From contig JAFTTD010000094.1 of the NCBI GenBank assembly GCA_017466965.1, forward strand, positions 1 to 9,019: a DNA stretch of 9,019 nucleotides, given 5' to 3'. Below the pieces are notes generated by a model that was not told the DNA's origin, did no database searches, and saw nothing but the letters and a program-made list of their open reading frames with translations. The stretch comes from Bacteroidaceae bacterium (GTDB lineage Bacteria; Bacteroidota; Bacteroidia; Bacteroidales; Bacteroidaceae). Position numbers and translations under genes: made by a program. This document shows positions 5,378-9,019 of the stretch, in pieces (the stretch's first letter is position 1; each line of letters opens with the position of its first letter).

Positions 5378-6600
5378 GATTCCCTTTTTACATAGCCAGG
5401 AGGTATCTTTTCACAAAGAAGTCGCATAATGTGATTAATGTCATTTCCGGCATTTCGGTGTGTGGAGTGATTGTATCTACTGCGGCGCTCGTATGTGTTT
5501 TGTCTGTGTTTAATGGGTTTCAGGGGCTTGTGGCAGGCTTGTTCACAGCGTTTGACCCTGAATTGAAAGTGGTGCCGGCTGAGGGTAAGTTTGTGGCGGC
5601 TGACGAACCGGAACTTGAAAAACTTAAGGAATGCGCATTCCTGGATGCGTACTCAGAGATAGTGGAGGATGCTGCGCTGGTAGTTGCAAACAATCAGCAG
5701 GTGATGGTGAGAGTGAAGGGCGTGGATGATAATTTCACAGATGTCGTTGACATTGAAGAGACGCTGTACGGAAATGGCTCGTTCAGGCTTCATCATGAAG
5801 ACAGGGAGTGTGGCGTGTTTGGATTGGGAGTGTTGAATATGCTTGGGCTTACAACAGATTTTGTCATTCCGGTGGATGTGTATGCTCCACGAAAGGGAGA
5901 GCGGATAAACCTTAACGATCCGCGAGACAATTTCAACAACGAGGCTTTGTGCTCATCCAGTCTGGGCTTCATGGTAAAGCAGGATTATGATTCGCAGTTT
6001 GTGATTACGTCGATAGCCTTTGCTCGCCGACTCTTTGAAAGGCAAGGATATGTGTCCGCGCTGGAACTGAAAGTGGCTGACGGGTTTGAAGTGGAGGATG
6101 CAAAGCGTGAGGCAGAAGCTCTGCTGGGTAGCAAATATAAGGTTCTGGACAGATATGAACAGCAAAGCGATACCTACAGGATTATGGAAATAGAGAAACT
6201 AGTGTCGTACATTTTCCTCACTTTCATATTGGCTGTGGCTTGCTTCAATATCATAGGCTCGCTTTCAATGCTGATAATAGACAAGAAAAAGGATGTGGCC
6301 ACACTCAGAAGCCTGGGTGCTACAGACGGGCAGATTTCAGACATTTTCATGATGGAAGGATGTCTGATTGCAGCCATCGGAGCAGTGGGAGGAACATTGC
6401 TGGGACTTACAGCGTGTTTGCTGCAGCAGGAGTTCGGGCTGGTCAGTTTCGGAACATCGGAAGGAAGCTATATAATAGATGCGTATCCTGTTGAAGTGGA
6501 ACTTGCGGATATTGTGATGATTTTCTTCACGGTTATTGTCGTAGGAGCGCTTTCAGTGTGGTATCCGGCAAGGTTTCTTAGCAGAAAGTTTACGAAATAA
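5374..6600 (+). CDS. LolC/LolE-type lipoprotein-releasing ABC transporter permease
   Basis: The 408-residue inner-membrane protein has the LolC/E layout: N-terminal FPFYIARRYLFTKK (3-16), one membrane segment at about 23-47 (INVISGISVCGVIVSTAALV), a large periplasmic MacB-like region (about 50-270), and an FtsX-type core with three segments at about 277-301, 327-350 and 379-397. The cytoplasmic loop IIDKKKDVATLRSLGATDGQISDIF (301-325) is the family coupling signature. Such proteins pair with a LolD ATPase and a second permease (or a homodimer) to release lipoproteins from the inner membrane for transport to the outer membrane. No LolD gene is in the window, so the ATPase must lie elsewhere. 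The gene lies 46 nt after rbfA and closes the cluster; two lipoprotein genes follow, which fits but does not prove a shared role. MacB-like export of another substrate remains possible. Confidence 0.88.
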   Translation: MRFPFYIARRYLFTKKSHNVINVISGISVCGVIVSTAALVCVLSVFNGFQGLVAGLFTAFDPELKVVPAEGKFVAADEPELEKLKECAFLDAYSEIVEDAALVVANNQQVMVRVKGVDDNFTDVVDIEETLYGNGSFRLHHEDRECGVFGLGVLNMLGLTTDFVIPVDVYAPRKGERINLNDPRDNFNNEALCSSSLGFMVKQDYDSQFVITSIAFARRLFERQGYVSALELKVADGFEVEDAKREAEALLGSKYKVLDRYEQQSDTYRIMEIEKLVSYIFLTFILAVACFNIIGSLSMLIIDKKKDVATLRSLGATDGQISDIFMMEGCLIAAIGAVGGTLLGLTACLLQQEFGLVSFGTSEGSYIIDAYPVEVELADIVMIFFTVIVVGALSVWYPARFLSRKFTK

Positions 6601-6640
6601 TATATTATAAACATCAATAACAAACATTATTTATTAATTT
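6601..6640 (+). promoter_or_regulatory. G-free, AT-rich leader before the TPR lipoprotein gene
   Basis: The 40 nt between the permease stop and the ATG at 6641 contain four C and no G. Unstructured A/T-rich leaders go with efficient initiation in Bacteroidota, which rely little on Shine-Dalgarno pairing. I looked for a TAnnTTTG element in the preceding 100 nt and found none, so either transcription comes from the upstream cluster or a promoter of another form lies in the 3' end of the permease gene. Confidence 0.4.
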
Positions 6641-8335
6641 ATGAAAAAAATCAACATTCTGTTGCCAGTAGCATCAGTGATGCTGCTTGCAAGTTGCGGA
6701 AAGATGGGAAAATTCACATCTGAAGATTTTACTGTTACTCCAACTCCGCTTGAAACTGTTGCAGGTGAAGTTCCTGCTACTATCAGTGCAAACATTCCTG
6801 CAAAAGTAATGCACAAGAAGGCTGTGGTTACTTGTACTCCTGTTCTCAGATGGGATGGCGGTGAAGCTGTAGGTGCAAGCGCAACATTCCAGGGTGAGAA
6901 AGTAGAAGGCAACAATCAGGTTATATCTTACAAGAACGGTGGAAACGCTACTTTGCGCACTGTATTCCCATACGAAGCTGGAATGGAGAAGAGCGAATTG
7001 TGGATGACATTCAAGGCTACTAAGGGAAAGAAGACAGTTGAAATTCCTGAAGTTAAGATTGGATATGGTGTAAACAATACTTCTGGACTCGTTCAGTCTG
7101 CTGTTAAGTCTGCAACTAACGGTGTTGCAACAGACAACTTCCAGAGAGTAATCAATCAGAAGCAGGCGGCTACTATCAAGTTCCTCATTGCTCAGGCAAA
7201 CCTCAGAGGCAGCGAACTCAACAGCCAGAACGTTAATGAATTCATCGAAACATTGAAGAGAATCAAGTCTGACGAACAGAGCCTTGTACTCAACAATATC
7301 GAGGTTAGTGCATACGCTTCACCAGACGGTAAGTATGACTTCAACGAAGGTCTTGCTGAAAAGCGTGGTGACAACTCTAAGGGATTTGTTGAGAAGCAGC
7401 TCAAGAAGATTGCTCTTGATACAAACGTTGACACAAAATACACTGCAGAGGACTGGGAAGGATTCAAGGAACTCGTGTCACAGTCAAACCTCAAGGACAA
7501 GGACCTTATCCTCAGCGTACTCTCTATGTATAACGACCCTGAACAGCGCGAGCAGGAAATAAAGAACATTTCAGTTGTATACAAGGAACTTGCTGACGCT
7601 ATCCTTCCTGAACTCCGTCGTGCTCGTCTCATCATCAACTATGATGTTATCGGACGTTCTGACGAAGAAATCCTTGCTGCAGTAAACAGCGATCCTAAGG
7701 TTCTCAGCCTCGAAGAGCTTGTTTATGCTGCTAAGGAACTTGCTAAGACTGACGCTCAGAAGGAGTCTATCTATAAGACTACTGTAGCACTCTTCCCTAA
7801 GGACTACCGTGCATACAATAACCTTGCTGAAATAGCTATGCGCAAGGGCGACAACACTACTGCAAAGAACTATCTTCGTCAGGCTGTTGCTTTGAATTCT
7901 AACGCTGCTGAGGCTAATGCAAACCTTGGTATCCTCGAACTTCAGAACGGTTCTATCAAGGATGCAGAAGTTTATTTCGCTAAGAGCTCTGCTTCTAACA
8001 ACGCAGATGAGGCTCTCGGTAACCTCTATATCGCTCAGGGTAAGTACGACCTTGCTGCTCAGAAGCTTTCTAAGTCTGTAACAAACAGTGCTGCTCTTGC
8101 TCAGATTCTTTCAAACAACTATTCTGCTGCTAAGAACACACTCGGCAACATCAAGAACGCTGACGCTACTACATACTACCTCAAGGCTGTACTTGCTGCA
8201 CGTATGGAAAATTCAAGCGAAATCGCTCCTAACTTGACTAAGTCTATCGAACTCGACCCTTCATTCGCTAAGAAGATTGCTGGCGACGTTGAGTTTACAA
8301 AGTATGCAGACATCATCAAGAGCATCGCTAAGTAA
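6641..8335 (+). CDS. Outer-envelope lipoprotein with OmpA-like region and TPR repeats
   Basis: The 564-residue product begins with a signal peptide MKKINILLPVASVMLLAS and lipobox LLASC, so it is probably cleaved and lipidated at Cys19. Residues about 30-145 are beta-rich (FTVTPTPLETVAGEVPATISANIP; VVTCTPVLRWDGGEAV). Residues about 175-340 look like an OmpA C-terminal-type domain: IEVSAYASPDGKYDFNEGLAEKRGDN (220-245) resembles the GY/ASPEG...N..LSEKRA signature, with a helical insertion before the closing strand RRARLIINYDVIG (326-338). TPRs follow: about 389-422 (YRAYNNLAEIAMRKGDNTTAKNYLRQAVALN) and 423-452, with decayed units to about 541. Such proteins are known as conserved unknowns in Bacteroidales; a peptidoglycan-bound or assembly role is inference. 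Codon use is strongly biased (AAC, AAG, CTC, CGT, GCT, TCT), unlike the neighbouring genes, suggesting very high expression. The next lipoprotein gene starts 17 nt downstream. Confidence 0.9.
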   Translation: MKKINILLPVASVMLLASCGKMGKFTSEDFTVTPTPLETVAGEVPATISANIPAKVMHKKAVVTCTPVLRWDGGEAVGASATFQGEKVEGNNQVISYKNGGNATLRTVFPYEAGMEKSELWMTFKATKGKKTVEIPEVKIGYGVNNTSGLVQSAVKSATNGVATDNFQRVINQKQAATIKFLIAQANLRGSELNSQNVNEFIETLKRIKSDEQSLVLNNIEVSAYASPDGKYDFNEGLAEKRGDNSKGFVEKQLKKIALDTNVDTKYTAEDWEGFKELVSQSNLKDKDLILSVLSMYNDPEQREQEIKNISVVYKELADAILPELRRARLIINYDVIGRSDEEILAAVNSDPKVLSLEELVYAAKELAKTDAQKESIYKTTVALFPKDYRAYNNLAEIAMRKGDNTTAKNYLRQAVALNSNAAEANANLGILELQNGSIKDAEVYFAKSSASNNADEALGNLYIAQGKYDLAAQKLSKSVTNSAALAQILSNNYSAAKNTLGNIKNADATTYYLKAVLAARMENSSEIAPNLTKSIELDPSFAKKIAGDVEFTKYADIIKSIAK

Positions 8336-8352
8336 GATTTTTAATTAAGAAA

Positions 8353-9019
8353 ATGAATCTTTTTAAGAAATCAATACTACCGCTGGTCGCACTCCTGCTT
8401 GCAGGGTGCGGTCCCAGCGGTAATTCTTTTAAATTAGAAGGTTCCTTCCGCGATATGAAGGGAGGACAGCTGTATATATACAGCCTTAATGACACAGAAT
8501 CACGATTTGACACCATCACCATCAGGGAGGGAGATTTCGTGTATGCTGGTTCAGTAAACAAAGTTACTCCATACATACTGGTATTCCCGAATGCTATGGA
8601 GCAGGTGATTTTTGTCGGGCCTGGCGAAAACATAACATACGAGGCGGCTGCCAACGACCTTAGGAACTACGTCGTTGACGGAAATGATGAAAATGAACTG
8701 ATGAACAAGTTCAGAAAGGAAACTGCCAAACTTAAAGATGAAGACATTCGTGCCAAGGCACGCATATATATAAAGGAGAACATAGCATCGCCTGTAGCTA
8801 TTTATCTCTTCAACAGATATTTTCTGCAAGACAGGAGCGTAAGCAAGGATGAAGTGCGCGAAGTCCTTGACTTATTCAAGCAAAACAATCAGAGAAGCCT
8901 TTTCCTTTTGGGAGTGGAGTCGTCGCTCAGGCTCACAGAAAAGGGAGGAATAGGAGACACGCTTCCTGAGCTGGAACTGATAACAAAGAAGAAAGATACC
9001 ATCAGAACCGCTCTCATTG
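8353..9019 (+). CDS. Lipoprotein with DUF4369 and start of a TlpA-like thioredoxin domain (partial, right edge)
   Basis: From the ATG at 8353 the frame is open for 222 codons to the window end. The signal peptide MNLFKKSILPLVALLLAG ends in lipobox LLAGC (Cys19). Residues about 26-120 match the DUF4369 pattern: SFKLEGSFRDMKGGQLYIYSL, DTITIREGDFVYAGSV, PYILVFPNAMEQVIFVGPGENITYEA. A helical linker (about 115-190) follows, and GDTLPELELITKKKDTI (201-217) is how the AhpC/TSA-thioredoxin part of these proteins normally begins. Full-length relatives are about 350-400 residues and act as periplasm-facing thiol-disulfide proteins; the diagnostic CxxC lies beyond the edge, so redox activity cannot be confirmed. 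Codon use is ordinary, unlike the preceding gene. A very stable hairpin lies in its signal-peptide codons. Confidence 0.85.
   Translation, partial: MNLFKKSILPLVALLLAGCGPSGNSFKLEGSFRDMKGGQLYIYSLNDTESRFDTITIREGDFVYAGSVNKVTPYILVFPNAMEQVIFVGPGENITYEAAANDLRNYVVDGNDENELMNKFRKETAKLKDEDIRAKARIYIKENIASPVAIYLFNRYFLQDRSVSKDEVREVLDLFKQNNQRSLFLLGVESSLRLTEKGGIGDTLPELELITKKKDTIRTALI
8378..8422 (+). promoter_or_regulatory. Strong 45-nt hairpin inside the lipoprotein signal-peptide codons
   Basis: TACCGCTGG (8378-8386) pairs with CCAGCGGTA (8414-8422), CGCAC (8388-8392) with GTGCG (8406-8410) and CCTG (8394-8397) with CAGG (8402-8405), leaving the loop CTTG. That is 18 Watson-Crick pairs with one single-base bulge and one small asymmetric internal loop. 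It starts 26 nt after the ATG and is followed by ATTCTTTTAAATT, a short T-rich run. By shape it could act as an attenuator/terminator after the highly expressed gene, as a 3' stabiliser of that gene's mRNA, or as a brake on translation. Confidence 0.55.

Noticed and set aside
7192..7638. 148-codon minus-strand ORF opposite the TPR lipoprotein gene
   Set aside because: Ser/Arg/Leu-rich antisense reading produced by the strong codon bias of the true gene; no motif.

Overview
The window looks like a piece of a Bacteroidota chromosome, most likely order Bacteroidales (Prevotella/Bacteroides-like). Three intergenic sites carry the exact octamer TATCTTTG, which matches the phylum's TAnnTTTG -7 promoter element. 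Starts have AT-rich leaders rather than clear Shine-Dalgarno sites. Lipoprotein families such as DUF4369/TlpA-like also fit. The genes are mostly housekeeping. I see no tRNA, rRNA, CRISPR array, insertion sequence or phage gene.

Left part (1-2450, minus strand): dxs (first enzyme of the MEP isoprenoid pathway) is followed after 34 nt by trkA (K+ uptake regulator), which runs off the left edge. dxs is full length (638 codons) and collinear with the family, but one in-frame TAA at 954-956 interrupts it exactly where domain II passes into domain III. Both halves are in the same frame and well conserved, so a single G-to-T change (GAA to TAA) explains the break.

Centre (2451-3903): a divergent intergenic region holds two back-to-back predicted promoters and a tandem array of a 16-bp semi-palindromic core at an exact 22-bp period. 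Then comes a stand-alone class I SAM methyltransferase gene, and a 349-bp gap with inverted repeats and a good aroQ promoter.

Right part (3904-6600, plus strand): a tight cluster aroQ - O-methyltransferase - rbfA - LolC/E-type permease. A 17-codon micro-ORF bridges rbfA and the permease with ATGA overlaps at both ends. The cluster mixes shikimate synthesis, RNA/small-molecule methylation, ribosome maturation and envelope biogenesis, so its genes are probably linked by expression (growth) rather than by one pathway.

End (6601-9019): a large lipoprotein with an OmpA-like region and TPRs, whose codon use suggests very high expression, is followed after 17 nt by a second lipoprotein (DUF4369, TlpA/thioredoxin-like) cut by the window edge. 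A very strong 45-nt hairpin lies inside the signal-peptide codons of the second lipoprotein and may set its expression relative to the first.

I found no convincing new multi-gene system. The points most worth checking are the dxs nonsense codon, the 22-bp repeat array, the hairpin in the lipoprotein signal sequence and the bridging micro-ORF.
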